From the NCBI GenBank assembly GCA_028723525.1, contig JAQYET010000110.1:40042-104041 (forward strand): 64,000 nucleotides of DNA. The letters are read 5' to 3'. A program made the position numbers and the translations under genes. This DNA is from Prevotellaceae bacterium. Its GTDB lineage: Bacteria; Bacteroidota; Bacteroidia; Bacteroidales; Bacteroidaceae. Positions within the stretch are counted from its first letter, which is position 1; each line of letters starts with the position of its first letter. Shown piece after piece: positions 8,646 to 17,967 of the stretch. Below the pieces are notes generated by a model. That model had not been told where the DNA came from. It saw nothing but the letters and a program-made list of their open reading frames with translations, and searched no databases.

Positions 8646-9454
8646 AATGCTTGCATCTGTTGTTGAAGTTCTTTTGTCTTGCTTGCCGCAACCTCTGCAA
8701 AATCATCTCCAGAGGAGGCATATATTATGTTGCGTGAGGAGTTGACGAGCAAGCCGCAGTCGTCGGTCATTCCGAAACGGCATACCTCTTCAAGCGACCC
8801 ACCCTGTGCACCGATGCCCGGAACGAGGAAGAAACTATTGGGAGCGAGGCGTCTTACGTTCTCAAACATCCTGCCCTGCGTTGCCCCTACCACGAACATC
8901 AGGTTGTCTTCGTTTCCCCATTCCTGCGCTTTCTTAATCACTTTTTCAAACAGTTTCTCGCCGTTCTTATTCTCCGTGAGTTGGAAATCATAACTGCCCT
9001 TATTACTCGTAAGTGCAAGCAGCACAATCCATTTACCGTCATAACCGAGGAATGGAGTCACACTGTCCTCCCCCATGTACGGAGCCACGGTGAGCGCATC
9101 GATGTCATACTCTTCAAAGAACGTGCGGGCATACATCGCACTCGTGTTTCCGATGTCGCCACGTTTTGCATCAGCAATGATGAAATGATCAGGATAATTC
9201 TTCTTCAGATAGCCAACGGTCTTTTCGAATGAAACCATTCCCTTTATCCCGGCAGCCTCATAGAACGCGAGATTAGGTTTATATGCCACGCAGTAAGGTG
9301 CGGTGGAGTCGATGATTGCCCTGTTGAAGTCGAAAATCGGGTCTTCATTGGAAAGCAGGCACTGCGGAATTTTCCTTATATCCGTATCTAATCCCACGCA
9401 AAGGAACGAGTTCTTCTTGAATATTTGTTCCGTAATCTCTTTTCTTGTCATCAT
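8627..9454 (-). CDS. pyrF: Orotidine 5'-phosphate decarboxylase
   Basis: It decarboxylates OMP to UMP, the last step of de novo pyrimidine synthesis. At 275 aa it belongs to the longer OMPDC subfamily. The catalytic signature [11 protein letters not shown] carries the Asp/Lys/Asp charge network, and the phosphate-binding end is the segment from VPGIGAQGG to VNSSRNI. It is the last gene of the operon that begins with phoH, 11 bp after prfA. A second ATG (codon 2) could also serve as the start. Confidence 0.96.
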   Translation of the reverse strand: MMTRKEITEQIFKKNSFLCVGLDTDIRKIPQCLLSNEDPIFDFNRAIIDSTAPYCVAYKPNLAFYEAAGIKGMVSFEKTVGYLKKNYPDHFIIADAKRGDIGNTSAMYARTFFEEYDIDALTVAPYMGEDSVTPFLGYDGKWIVLLALTSNKGSYDFQLTENKNGEKLFEKVIKKAQEWGNEDNLMFVVGATQGRMFENVRRLAPNSFFLVPGIGAQGGSLEEVCRFGMTDDCGLLVNSSRNIIYASSGDDFAEVAASKTKELQQQMQALLPHFK

Positions 9455-9465
9455 ATTCTATGGTG

Positions 9466-10578
9466 TTATAGTTCGTTTTCCTTCATTCTTTCGGTATTCT
9501 CAACCACAATCAGAGCGTCAATCATGCTCTGTATGTCGCCACCAAGAAAGCCTTGCAGGTCGTGTGTTGTAAATCCGATGCGGTGGTCGGTGACACGTCC
9601 CTGCGGGAAGTTGTAGGTTCTGATCTTTGCACTCCGGTCGCCGCTCGACACAAGACTCTTTCGCCTGCTTGCGATGTCATCGATATATTTTTGGTGCTCC
9701 TTGTCGTAGATGAAAGTATAAAGTCGCGACAGTGCACGTTCCTTGTTCTTAGGCTGGTCGCGCGTTTCGGTGCACTCAATGAGAATTTCCTCCGTCTCTC
9801 CGGTGTTCGGATTTTTCCACATATATCGCAGTCTGACACCCGACTCCACCTTGTTGACATTCTGCCCTCCTGCTCCGGAACTTCTGAACGTGTCCCACTT
9901 TATCTCTCCCTCGTTGATATTCACCTCAAACTTGTCTGCTTCCGGGAGCACAGCCACCGTTGCCGCAGATGTCTGCATCCTGCCATTCGACTCGGTCACG
10001 GGCACTCTCTGCACCCGGTGCACCCCCGACTCATATTTCAGCGTGCCATAGACGTCGGCACCCGACACGGCAAAGTCTATTTCCTTATATCCGCCGACAG
10101 CCCCCTCGTTGAAGTCGGTAACAGATACCTGCCAGCCTTTCGACTCACAGTAACGTTTATACATCAGAAACAGGTCGCCTGCAAACAGACAAGCCTCATC
10201 GCCTCCTGTTCCGGCACGAATTTCCATTTGCACGTTTTTCGCATCCTCCGGATCCTTAGGTATCAGTGCAATCTTTATCTCCTCTTCAAGTTTCGGCTGC
10301 AGTTGTTCGTTGAGAGCAAGTTCCTCACGCGCCATTTCTTTCATTTCTGGGTCGCTCTCGTTTGCAAGAATATCCTTCGCCTCCTTTATTCCGTTCAGGC
10401 AGTCGATGTAGCGTTTCCTTGCACTCATTATGTCGCCGAGATCCTTATATTCCTTTGTAAGTTTCACGAAACGTTTCTGGTCGGCAATCACTGCGGGGTC
10501 GGTAATCAGTGTTGTTACCTCCTCGTAGCGTGCTTCAAGGCCGTCAAGTTTCTGCAGTATGTTGTTGTTTTCTATCAT
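9466..10578 (-). CDS. prfA: Peptide chain release factor 1
   Basis: RF1 recognises UAA and UAG in the ribosomal A site and triggers peptide release. The GGQ tripeptide that enters the peptidyl-transferase centre is present (SGAGGQNVNK), as is the stop-codon-reading PxT motif in the form PVT (RVPVTES), which identifies RF1 rather than RF2. The length of 370 aa is normal, and no programmed frameshift is expected or seen. It sits between purM and pyrF in the operon. Confidence 0.97.
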   Translation of the reverse strand: MIENNNILQKLDGLEARYEEVTTLITDPAVIADQKRFVKLTKEYKDLGDIMSARKRYIDCLNGIKEAKDILANESDPEMKEMAREELALNEQLQPKLEEEIKIALIPKDPEDAKNVQMEIRAGTGGDEACLFAGDLFLMYKRYCESKGWQVSVTDFNEGAVGGYKEIDFAVSGADVYGTLKYESGVHRVQRVPVTESNGRMQTSAATVAVLPEADKFEVNINEGEIKWDTFRSSGAGGQNVNKVESGVRLRYMWKNPNTGETEEILIECTETRDQPKNKERALSRLYTFIYDKEHQKYIDDIASRRKSLVSSGDRSAKIRTYNFPQGRVTDHRIGFTTHDLQGFLGGDIQSMIDALIVVENTERMKENEL

Positions 10579-10597
10579 TGTCGATTATGGTATGTAT

Positions 10598-11800
10598 TTA
10601 GTAATCAAACTCTCCGAACTCGCTCCTTATCGTGAGGCTCTTTCTCCCCTCCTCCACTCGTCCCACAATCCGGGCATCTATGTTGAAACTCCGTGCTATC
10701 TCTATAACCCTGTCGGCATATTCAGGACTGAGATAAATTTCCATGCGATGCCCCATGTTGAACACCTTATACATCTCTTTCCAGTCGGTTCCGCTCTGTT
10801 CTTTTATCAGACGGAAAAGCGGTGGAACGTCGAACATGTTATCCTTAACCACGCGGCAATTCTCTCCCACGAAATGAAGCACCTTAGTCTGCGCTCCTCC
10901 GGTGCAATGCACCATTCCGTATATCTTCTCACGCATTTCGTCGAGCAGTTTCCTTATCACCGGGGCGTATGTTCTCGTGGGCGAAAGCACGAGTTTCCCT
11001 GCCGTTATTTCCGTTGAAACCTCCTTTCCATCGGGAGTGTTATATGTCACCGCTACCGGTGTGTCGAGTCTGCAACCACCGCTATACACAAGTTCTTCGG
11101 GCACTCTCTTGTCGAAACTTTCGGGATATTTCTCTGCGAGATATTTAGAGAACACATCGTGACGGGCAGAAGTCAGTCCGTTGCTTCCCATTCCTCCGTT
11201 GTATTGTTTTTCGTATGATGCCTGCCCCGTTGACGACAATCCCACTATCACATCACCCGGGCGGATGTTTGCATTGTCGATAACCTCGCTTCGCTTCATC
11301 CTGCATGTCACCGTGGAATCCACTATTATGGTTCTCACGAGGTCGCCCACGTCAGCCGTTTCGCCACCGGTGGGATGTATGCCGATACCGGAAGCCCTCA
11401 GTTCGGCAAGCAACTCGTCTGTACCATTGATTATTGCCGATACCACTTCACCCGGAATGAGCATCTTGTTGCGCCCTATCGTGCTCGACACAAGGATGTT
11501 ATCTACCGCCCCTACACAGAGCAGGTCGTCGGTGTTCATCACTATCGCATCTTGTGCAATGCCCTTCCATACAGACAGGTCACCCGTTTCTTTCCAGTAC
11601 ATATATGCAAGACTCGACTTCGTTCCGGCACCGTCGGCATGCATTATGTTGCAATACTCCGGGTCGCCACCGAGAATGTCGGGTATAATCTTGCAGAATG
11701 CCAAGGGGAAAATGCCCTTATCAATGTTTTTTATCGCGTTGTGCACGTCTTCTTTTGCAGCACTCACCCCGCGCATCATATATCTTTCAGACTTATTCAT
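10598..11800 (-). CDS. purM: Phosphoribosylformylglycinamidine cyclo-ligase (AIR synthetase)
   Basis: It forms the imidazole ring of AIR from FGAM with ATP in purine synthesis. The 400-residue protein follows the Bacteroidetes form of PurM, which is longer and diverged from the E. coli enzyme. Visible marks are MHADGAGTKSSLA, the Asp-rich metal segment MNTDDLLCVGA, GGETADVGD and the C-terminal FNMGHRMEIY. Spacing to prfA is 19 bp and to aroE 32 bp. Confidence 0.93.
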   Translation of the reverse strand: MNKSERYMMRGVSAAKEDVHNAIKNIDKGIFPLAFCKIIPDILGGDPEYCNIMHADGAGTKSSLAYMYWKETGDLSVWKGIAQDAIVMNTDDLLCVGAVDNILVSSTIGRNKMLIPGEVVSAIINGTDELLAELRASGIGIHPTGGETADVGDLVRTIIVDSTVTCRMKRSEVIDNANIRPGDVIVGLSSTGQASYEKQYNGGMGSNGLTSARHDVFSKYLAEKYPESFDKRVPEELVYSGGCRLDTPVAVTYNTPDGKEVSTEITAGKLVLSPTRTYAPVIRKLLDEMREKIYGMVHCTGGAQTKVLHFVGENCRVVKDNMFDVPPLFRLIKEQSGTDWKEMYKVFNMGHRMEIYLSPEYADRVIEIARSFNIDARIVGRVEEGRKSLTIRSEFGEFDY

Positions 11801-11832
11801 TTATGCTTATTATATGAAAATTCTTTAAACAC

Positions 11833-12585
11833 TTATCTATCAGACTCTTCATTCCAAAATTCCCACGACGCAAAAGCCTGCAGCAGGAGCATCTCAAGTC
11901 CGTTTTTCACCGTAGCTCCCCTATCTGCTCCTTTCTCCATAAAGAGGGTAAGGTCGGGGTTATAAATCAAGTCGTAGAGTATGTTATGCTCGTCGATGGC
12001 TTCGTATGGGATATTAGGACATTCATCGGTGTGCGGATACATTCCGCATGGCGTGCAGTTCACTATAACGTTATACTCTTTCACCATTTCCGGAGTGACA
12101 TCGTCATACCTTATTGCTCCGGGGCGATTGAAGCGACTCACGAAAATCGTTTCAAGTCCGAGCGATTTCAGTCCGTAGTCAACTGCCTTTGCCGCGCCTC
12201 CTGTCCCCAATATCATCGCTTTCTTATGGAAACGCTCAAGCATAGGTTCCACGCTTTTGGTAAACCCCACCACATCGCTGTTGAAGCCTTTCAGTATGGT
12301 TTTAGTGCCCTTGTGCCTCACCTTTATCACGTTCACTGCCCCGATGCTCCTCGTCTCCGGACTGATGCTATCGAGGAACGGGATTACCTTTTCCTTGTAA
12401 GGTCTTGTCACATTAAGCCCCCGCAGTTCCGGATTTCTTGCCAACACCTCTGCCAAGCCATCTATTGAGGGTATCTCGAAGTTCATGTAACGCGCGTCGA
12501 TTCTCTCGTTCTCAAACTTCTCATTGAAGAAATTTCTTGAGAACGAATGCACCAAGGGGTAGCCTATCAAACCATACTTGTCCAT
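11833..12585 (-). CDS. aroE: Shikimate dehydrogenase
   Basis: It reduces 3-dehydroshikimate to shikimate with NADPH, for chorismate and hence for aromatic amino acids and menaquinone. Substrate-binding VHSFSRNFFN and NVTRPYKEK, the catalytic lysine in the latter, and the nucleotide loop GTGGAAKAV are all present. The start is placed at ATG 12585 (MDKYGLIGYPLVHS). A longer frame exists to 12657 but it would overlap menG and add 24 residues not seen in the family. The protein is 250 aa. Confidence 0.95.
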   Translation of the reverse strand: MDKYGLIGYPLVHSFSRNFFNEKFENERIDARYMNFEIPSIDGLAEVLARNPELRGLNVTRPYKEKVIPFLDSISPETRSIGAVNVIKVRHKGTKTILKGFNSDVVGFTKSVEPMLERFHKKAMILGTGGAAKAVDYGLKSLGLETIFVSRFNRPGAIRYDDVTPEMVKEYNVIVNCTPCGMYPHTDECPNIPYEAIDEHNILYDLIYNPDLTLFMEKGADRGATVKNGLEMLLLQAFASWEFWNEESDR

Positions 12586-12629
12586 AATGTTCTGTTTATA
12601 ATATGTAATAATGTGGCGTATAGATAAAT

Positions 12630-13364
12630 TCACTTCGTTGCAAGATACAGCGTGCAAGTGCCGAAAGTGAGTCGTTTGAACCTCGCCTTGCCAAACCCTG
12701 CCTTCTTCAGTATCTCCATCATCGCCTCGCCTTGCGGAAACGCCTCTATCGTGGCAGTGAGATACCTGTACGCACTGCTGTCTTTCGAAATCATCTTTCC
12801 ATAGACCGGCAGTATCGTGTGACTGTAAATCCGAAACAGTTGCTTCATCGGGAAACCTACCGGCTGCGACAGTTCAACTATGCTCAGATGTCCGCCCGGT
12901 TTCAGCACACGGCACATCTCGGCAAGTCCGCGGTCGAGGTTTTTGAAGTTTCTTATGCCGAATGCCGCCGTGACAGCATCGAAAGAGTTGTCGGCAAATG
13001 TCAGGTTCATGCAGTCTTCTTTCCTGAAAGAGATTATGTCGTTGAGCGATGCCTGCTCCACCTTCTTTCTGCCTATCTCCATCATCCCTTCCGAAATGTC
13101 TGCACCGATGAGCGAAGCGGGCTTCAGCATCTGTGCAGCCAGTATTGCGAAGTCGCCGGTGCCGGTGGCTATGTCGAGCATTCGTTGTGGAGCATATTGT
13201 GCCAACTGGCTTATTGCCTTGCGCCGCCACCCCTTGTCGATGTCTAACGACAGCCGGTGGTTCAGAGTGTCGTAGGTGGGGGCGATGTTGTCGAACATCT
13301 CCTCCACCTGCTTTGTCTTGTCCTCGCCTTTATCGTAAGGCTTTATCGTCTCTTGCTTATACAC
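12630..13364 (-). CDS. menG: Demethylmenaquinone methyltransferase (UbiE/MenG)
   Basis: It is a SAM-dependent C-methyltransferase that makes menaquinone from demethylmenaquinone. SAM motif I is [10 protein letters not shown], and further family blocks are the AFGIRNF region and [14 protein letters not shown]. The length of 244 aa is typical. The organism most likely makes menaquinone only, because menI-menF-menD are also in this window, so menG is preferred over ubiE. It lies 8 bp after purC. Confidence 0.95.
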   Translation of the reverse strand: MYKQETIKPYDKGEDKTKQVEEMFDNIAPTYDTLNHRLSLDIDKGWRRKAISQLAQYAPQRMLDIATGTGDFAILAAQMLKPASLIGADISEGMMEIGRKKVEQASLNDIISFRKEDCMNLTFADNSFDAVTAAFGIRNFKNLDRGLAEMCRVLKPGGHLSIVELSQPVGFPMKQLFRIYSHTILPVYGKMISKDSSAYRYLTATIEAFPQGEAMMEILKKAGFGKARFKRLTFGTCTLYLATK

Positions 13365-13371
13365 AGAATGA

Positions 13372-14352
13372 TTATTTTCGTGTTGCGAGATATTCTCTCA
13401 CGTTCTTTTCTATACGTTCTGCTATACCGCCGTTCTCCGACTCATCACACCGGCATGAACAGCATGTTGCAGAACGCTCGAACTTCTCTCCCGTAATTCT
13501 TTCATAGAGTTCGATGTAGCGTTCGCTCACGCTTTCGGCATATTCGTCGGTTATTTCGGGCATCACCTGTCCCGGTTCGTTCATGAAGTTGTGCTCTATG
13601 AGCCACTGTCTTACGAACTCTTTCGACAACTGACGCTGCGGTTCGCCCTTTTCAAACTTCTCCTCGTATCCGTCGGCATAGAAATATCGGCTCGAGTCGG
13701 GGGTGTGTATTTCGTCGATGAGATACACCTTACCGTCGCGTTTGCCGAACTCATATTTCGTATCGACGAGTATCAGACCATGTTTTGCAGCAATTTCCTG
13801 TCCGCGTGCGAAAATCCTGCGGGTGTAGTTTTCCATCACCTCATAGTCTTCTTTCGAAACCAATCCCTGTGCGATGATTTCTTCTTTTGATATATTCATG
13901 TCGTGCCCCTCGTCGGCTTTGGTAGTAGGGGTTATGATCGGTTCCGGGAAACGTTCGTTCTCACGCATTCCGTCGGGCAGTTTCACTCCGCACAGTTCGC
14001 GGCATCCGTTCCTGTATTCGCGCCATGCAGAGCCGGTAAGTATAGAGCGGATTATCATTTCCACGCGAAATCCCTCGCATCTGAGTCCCACTGTCACCAT
14101 TGGGTCGGGTGTGGCAAGTTTCCAGTTGGGGCAGATGTCGGTAGTGGTGTCGAGGAATTTCGCGGCAATGAGGTTCAGCACCTGTCCCTTGAACGGAATT
14201 CCTTTAGGCAGCACTACGTCGAATGCCGAAATTCTGTCGGTTGCAATCATTACGATAAGGTCGTCGTTAATGTTGTAAACGTCGCGCACCTTGCCGTGAT
14301 AAACACTCTTCTGTCCTTCGAAATGGAAATCTGTGTTTGTTAATGCTTTCAT
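13372..14352 (-). CDS. purC: SAICAR synthase (phosphoribosylaminoimidazole-succinocarboxamide synthase)
   Basis: It joins CAIR and aspartate with ATP in purine synthesis. The N-terminal block YHGKVRDVY and [10 protein letters not shown], the central GSAWREY and the DTKYEFG signature are intact. Near the C-terminus, residues 297-302 hold a dense cysteine group (C-C-x-C-x-C) followed by an acidic DESENGG stretch before the final helix. I do not associate this with the family, and it may be a short insertion. The length is 326 aa. It follows phoH by 36 bp. Confidence 0.95.
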   Translation of the reverse strand: MKALTNTDFHFEGQKSVYHGKVRDVYNINDDLIVMIATDRISAFDVVLPKGIPFKGQVLNLIAAKFLDTTTDICPNWKLATPDPMVTVGLRCEGFRVEMIIRSILTGSAWREYRNGCRELCGVKLPDGMRENERFPEPIITPTTKADEGHDMNISKEEIIAQGLVSKEDYEVMENYTRRIFARGQEIAAKHGLILVDTKYEFGKRDGKVYLIDEIHTPDSSRYFYADGYEEKFEKGEPQRQLSKEFVRQWLIEHNFMNEPGQVMPEITDEYAESVSERYIELYERITGEKFERSATCCSCRCDESENGGIAERIEKNVREYLATRK

Positions 14353-14388
14353 CTTGTTATATATGATTTAGGGGTTACAAATTGTTTT

Positions 14389-15369
14389 TCAGCCGTTGCC
14401 CGTATGCGTCGCCGCACCTTCTCTGTGCCCTGTTGCCTTGTCGTGAACCTCGTAAGCATTCACTATCCGGGTGACGAGTTTATGGCGCACGATGTCTTTC
14501 TTGTTGAATTCTACAAACGATATGCCCTCCACTCCTTTCAGTATTCCTATAGCCTCGCGCAGTCCGCTGCGTGTGTTGTTGGGCAGGTCAATCTGTGTCA
14601 TGTCGCCCGTGATTATCATCTTGGTGTTCCAACCCATTCTCGTGAGGAACATCCGCAACTGCGCCGAGGTGGTGTTCTGCGCTTCGTCGAGTATTACCAC
14701 GGCGTCGCTAAGCGTTCTTCCGCGCATGAATGCGAGCGGTGCGATTTGTATGATGTGTTTGTCCATCATGTCCTGCAGCTTCGCTGCGGGTATCATGTCT
14801 TCGAGCGAGTCATAGAGTGGCTGCAGATAGGGGTCTATTTTGTCTTTCATGTCGCCCGGCAGAAATCCGAGTTTCTCTCCTGCTTCCACCGCAGGGCGCG
14901 ACAGGATTATCTTCTTTGCCTGCTTCTCCTTCATCGCTTTCACGGCAAGTGCGATGCTCAGATATGTCTTTCCCGTTCCGGCAGGTCCCACGGCGAATAT
15001 CATGTCGCTGTTGTCGAAAGCATCCACGAGTTTCTGCTGGTTTTCGCTGCGTGCCTTTATCGGGCGTCCCGATATGCTGTATGCCACGACGTCTTTCACC
15101 GCGTCGCCCTTTGTTGTCCTCCCATTGGCAATGTCGAGGATGTCTTCTTCGGTTATGGAGTTGAACTTCAGCACGTGAAGTCGCATTGTTTCTATTGTTT
15201 TCTCGAACAGAGCCATTTGCTCGTTGTCGCCTATCACTCGCAGCACATTGTCGCGCGCCACGATGCGCAGTTTCGGAAAGAGTGCCTTTATCATCTGAAG
15301 ATGACTGTTGCCAACACCGTAGAACACTACGGAATCTATGTCTTCGAGTACTATATGCTTCTCTATCAC
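14389..15369 (-). CDS. phoH: PhoH-family P-loop ATPase
   Basis: This 326-residue PhoH-like ATPase is related to the N-terminal half of superfamily 1 helicases and probably acts in RNA metabolism. The Walker A motif is GPAGTGKTYL and the Walker B region is VVILDEAQNTT. The start is placed at GTG 15369 (V-I-E-K-H-I-V-L-E-D) because an AGGAAGGA sequence lies just upstream. The longer frame to 15435 would start inside the likely -7 box. It is the first gene of the seven-gene operon. Confidence 0.9.
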   Translation of the reverse strand: MIEKHIVLEDIDSVVFYGVGNSHLQMIKALFPKLRIVARDNVLRVIGDNEQMALFEKTIETMRLHVLKFNSITEEDILDIANGRTTKGDAVKDVVAYSISGRPIKARSENQQKLVDAFDNSDMIFAVGPAGTGKTYLSIALAVKAMKEKQAKKIILSRPAVEAGEKLGFLPGDMKDKIDPYLQPLYDSLEDMIPAAKLQDMMDKHIIQIAPLAFMRGRTLSDAVVILDEAQNTTSAQLRMFLTRMGWNTKMIITGDMTQIDLPNNTRSGLREAIGILKGVEGISFVEFNKKDIVRHKLVTRIVNAYEVHDKATGHREGAATHTGNG

Positions 15370-15432
15370 GTTGTTTCTTTCCTTCCTGATTGTGGTATTA
15401 TTATAAAAATAATAAGGTGTAAAACTCACGTG

Positions 15433-15440
15433 CAAAATTA
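15433..15440 (-). promoter_or_regulatory. -7 box of the phoH-pyrF operon
   Basis: TAATTTTG on the minus strand lies 63 bp before the chosen GTG start of phoH. A TTTG (complement of 15453-15456) is nearby but only 12 bp away, so the -33 element is not clear. Confidence 0.5.
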
Positions 15441-15840
15441 CAAAAATAATTCCAAACCACGCTTTCTTATCCTTTTATTTTATCGGTGTCTGCCAAAACT
15501 TTTTGTATATCATATATTGGGGTTGAATTTCCCGCTTGAAATAATACGCCGTTTGTGTGTTTCGGACACACGAGAATAAATCAAACAGCCAAACGATTTT
15601 TGCTTTATTCGTTTCTCACTGATTATCTATCATTTGGAGAAAGCATATCTTTGATGAAGTAAAATCGGCGAAATTGGTAGGTAAAATCGGCGATTTTGGT
15701 CAGCAATTTCGCCGATTTTGCTTTGTATTACATATCAAAACGCATAGCCGTTGGGCATGTATCAAGTGCCGGATGGGTATGAAGCAGGATTTTCCTCGGT
15801 GACTATCAATAAAAAAGGAAGCCTGTGAAGACTTCCCTTT
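15441..15840. other. Intergenic stretch between phoH and tRNA-Ser
   Basis: About 400 bp without a gene. It contains the 22-bp-periodic repeat at 15661-15719. The remaining sequence is A/T-rich; I see no convincing open frame, promoter or terminator in it apart from downstream sequence of the tRNA. Confidence 0.6.
15661..15719. repeat. Periodic palindromic intergenic repeat, copy A (3 units)
   Basis: Three 15-bp near-palindromes are centred at 15668, 15690 and 15712, exactly 22 bp apart: AAAATCGGCGAAATT, AAAATCGGCGATTTT and AATTTCGCCGATTTT. The first and third are exact inverted copies around the middle unit. The 7-bp spacers differ (GGTAGGT, GGTCAGC). Copies B and C are at 34424-34504 and 54511-54598. 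Confidence 0.9.
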
Positions 15841-15931
15841 TGGCGGAAGGTGAGGGATTCAAACCCCCGATACCCGAAAGGGGTATACCGGATTTCGAGT
15901 CCAGCGCGATCGATCACTCTGCCAACCTTCC
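15841..15931 (-). tRNA. tRNA-Ser (CGA)
   Basis: Read on the minus strand, a 91-nt class II tRNA with a GGAAGGT/ACCTTCC acceptor stem, anticodon loop CTCGAAA (anticodon CGA), a long variable arm (TACCC...GGGTA) and an encoded 3' CCA. The T-loop GGTTTGAATCC is normal. Confidence 0.95.
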
Positions 15932-15993
15932 TTGTAAATGTGAGTGCAAAGGTAACGCTTTTAGGCGATAACACAAAATTTTTCTTTCGTTTT

Positions 15994-16578
15994 TTATTCA
16001 AAAGACAGTTTGTCAAGACGCATCTTCAACTGCTCGGCAGCCGATTTCCTGATTGACAACGAGATGAGACAGGTGTTGTCATAGGTTTGTGACAGCACGC
16101 GCGGTTGCAGGTCTTTGACCACCTTCATCACCTTATCCATCATAACGTATGGGAACTCAAAATCGACTCTTTCTTCCACTATCTTGTCTGTTATCTCCGA
16201 ATTTCTTATGGCATCTGCCGCCGCCTCGCGATATGCCACTATCAATCCGCCCGTGCCGAGGTTTACTCCTCCGTAGTATCTCACCACCACGACGAGCACC
16301 TCCGTGAGTTCGTTGCTGTTTATCTGTCCGAGTATCGGTTTACCCGCCGTGCTGCTCGGTTCGCCGTCATCGTTAGCCCGAAACTCTGTCCGCTCCGCTC
16401 CAAGCATATAGGCATAGCACACGTGGCGGGCATCAAAATATTTTTTCCGATAATGAGCCAGCAACTGCTTCACATCATCAACGCTTTCCACATGATGCGC
16501 AAAGGCGAGGAACTTACTCCGTTTCTCGGTATAATATCCCTCGCCTTCTTTGCTTATTGTTCTGAAACTGTCTTCCAA
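15994..16578 (-). CDS. YigZ/IMPACT-family protein (UPF0029)
   Basis: This 194-residue member of the YigZ family has an N-terminal Impact domain (EKRSKFLAFAH, ARHVCYAYMLG, DDGEPSSTAGKPIL) and the usual C-terminal ferredoxin-like domain. Its molecular role in bacteria is uncertain; a link to translation or ribosome quality control is suggested by eukaryotic IMPACT. It starts 13 bp after the DUF1015 gene on the same strand. Confidence 0.92.
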   Translation of the reverse strand: MEDSFRTISKEGEGYYTEKRSKFLAFAHHVESVDDVKQLLAHYRKKYFDARHVCYAYMLGAERTEFRANDDGEPSSTAGKPILGQINSNELTEVLVVVVRYYGGVNLGTGGLIVAYREAAADAIRNSEITDKIVEERVDFEFPYVMMDKVMKVVKDLQPRVLSQTYDNTCLISLSIRKSAAEQLKMRLDKLSFE

Positions 16579-16591
16579 TATTGTTTGAATA

Positions 16592-17839
16592 TTAAGAAAG
16601 TTTGTGGATTACAAGACCTGAACGCAGCTTCGGTTCAAACCATGTTGCCTTAGGAGGCATGATTTTGCCGCTGTCGGCGATGTCCATAATCTGCTTCATA
16701 CTTACAGGGTATAATGCCAATGCCATGCGCATCTCACCGCTGTCAACGCGACGCTTCAGTTCGCCGAGTCCGCGCAGACCGCCCACGAAGTCAATTCTGT
16801 TGCTTGAGCGAAGGTCTTTTATTTCGAGAATTTCATCGAGGATAAGGCGACTTGAGATGTCAACGTCGAGAACTCCGATTGGGTCGTTGTTGTCGTACGT
16901 GCCTTCCTTTGCAATGAGCGAATACCACTTGCCGTCGAGATACATAGAAAACTCGTGGAGATTAGCCGGTTTGTAGATGTCAGCTCCCTTCAATTCTACG
17001 ATGAAGTTCTTGTTCAGTGCTTCAAGGAACTGCTCTGATGTCAAGCCGTTAAGGTCTTTCACAACACGGTTGTAGTCGAGGATGGTGAGTTGTGATGCTT
17101 GGAAACATACAGCCATGAAGTAGTTGTACTCTTCGTCGCCCTTATGGTTAGGATTTTGCTTCTGCTTCTCTGCGCCAACAAGGGCTGCCGCAGCAGAGCG
17201 GTGGTGTCCGTCGGCGATGTACAGTGCCGGCATGCCTGCGAACTGTTCTGTTATCACGTTGATGTCGTTAGCGTCAGAGATAACCCACAACTGATGACGG
17301 AAACCGTCAATCGGAGCGATGAAGTCATACTCCGGTTCGCCTGCAGCATATTTCTTTATCAGTTTATCAAGCACGTCGTTGTCAGGATATGCGAAGAATA
17401 CCGGCTCGATGTTTGCGTTGTTCACGCGAACATGCTTCATTCTGTCTTCTTCTTTGTCGCGACGAGTGAGTTCGTGCTTCTTGATTACACCCTTTGCATA
17501 GTCGTCACAATGTGCGCAAACCACGAGACCGAACTGTGTCTTGCCTTCCATTGTCTGTGCGTAAATGTAGTATTTCTCGGTGTCATCCTGAACCAGCCAA
17601 CCCTTCTCTTGGAACATCTTGAAATTCTCGGCTGCCTTTTCATAGACACGTGGATCGTATTCGCTTGTTCCTTCGGGGAAGTCTATTTCGGGCTTTATTA
17701 TATGATAAAGCGACTTCTCGTTGCCTTCTGCTTCGCTCCTTGCTTCTTCCGAGTTGAGCACGTCGTATGGGCGGCTCTCAACCTGTTCTACAAATTCTTT
17801 CGGAGGGCGAACGCCTTTGAATGGTTTTATTATTGCCAT
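16592..17839 (-). CDS. DUF1015 protein associated with serine biosynthesis
   Basis: This 415-residue member of DUF1015, a family found next to serA/serC in Bacteroidetes and Firmicutes and of unproven function, is cytoplasmic with no signal peptide. Recognisable blocks are the N-terminal PFKGVRPP, the central YIADGHHRSAAA with paired histidines, and the C-terminal FVGGLRGLGELKRRVDSGE. Here too it follows serC and serA on the same strand, separated from serA by a terminator-like hairpin that may let only part of the transcripts through. Confidence 0.88.
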   Translation of the reverse strand: MAIIKPFKGVRPPKEFVEQVESRPYDVLNSEEARSEAEGNEKSLYHIIKPEIDFPEGTSEYDPRVYEKAAENFKMFQEKGWLVQDDTEKYYIYAQTMEGKTQFGLVVCAHCDDYAKGVIKKHELTRRDKEEDRMKHVRVNNANIEPVFFAYPDNDVLDKLIKKYAAGEPEYDFIAPIDGFRHQLWVISDANDINVITEQFAGMPALYIADGHHRSAAAALVGAEKQKQNPNHKGDEEYNYFMAVCFQASQLTILDYNRVVKDLNGLTSEQFLEALNKNFIVELKGADIYKPANLHEFSMYLDGKWYSLIAKEGTYDNNDPIGVLDVDISSRLILDEILEIKDLRSSNRIDFVGGLRGLGELKRRVDSGEMRMALALYPVSMKQIMDIADSGKIMPPKATWFEPKLRSGLVIHKLS

Positions 17840-17911
17840 GATTTTAATTTTTATTGTTAAATAATAGATAATGAGTATCTTTTTATCCTTGATTTAACGG
17901 ACTAAAGATAA

Positions 17912-17947
17912 AAAGCCTCCCCCTTGCGGGAACAAGAAGGAGGCTTT
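17912..17947 (-). terminator. Terminator or attenuator between serA and DUF1015
   Basis: AAAGCCTCC (17912-17920) pairs exactly with GGAGGCTTT (17939-17947). On the minus strand the stem is followed by TTTTTATC. It lies 20 bp after serA and would end the serC-serA transcript, wholly or in part. Confidence 0.85.
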
Positions 17948-17967
17948 GATTTTTTGTCTTAAAAAGA

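Noticed and set aside
9553-10635. Long plus-strand open frame opposite prfA (360 codons)
   Set aside because: It lies entirely antisense to the well-supported prfA gene, has no family similarity and is cysteine/histidine/leucine-rich in the way of antisense frames.
14404-15579. Long plus-strand open frame opposite phoH (391 codons)
   Set aside because: Antisense to phoH, whose Walker motifs are clear; the predicted protein shows no motif and biased composition.
15661-15719. Regular repeat array taken for a CRISPR
   Set aside because: Units are 15 bp with 7-bp spacers, far shorter than CRISPR repeats and spacers. The units are palindromic, there are only 3-4 of them, and no cas gene is near.
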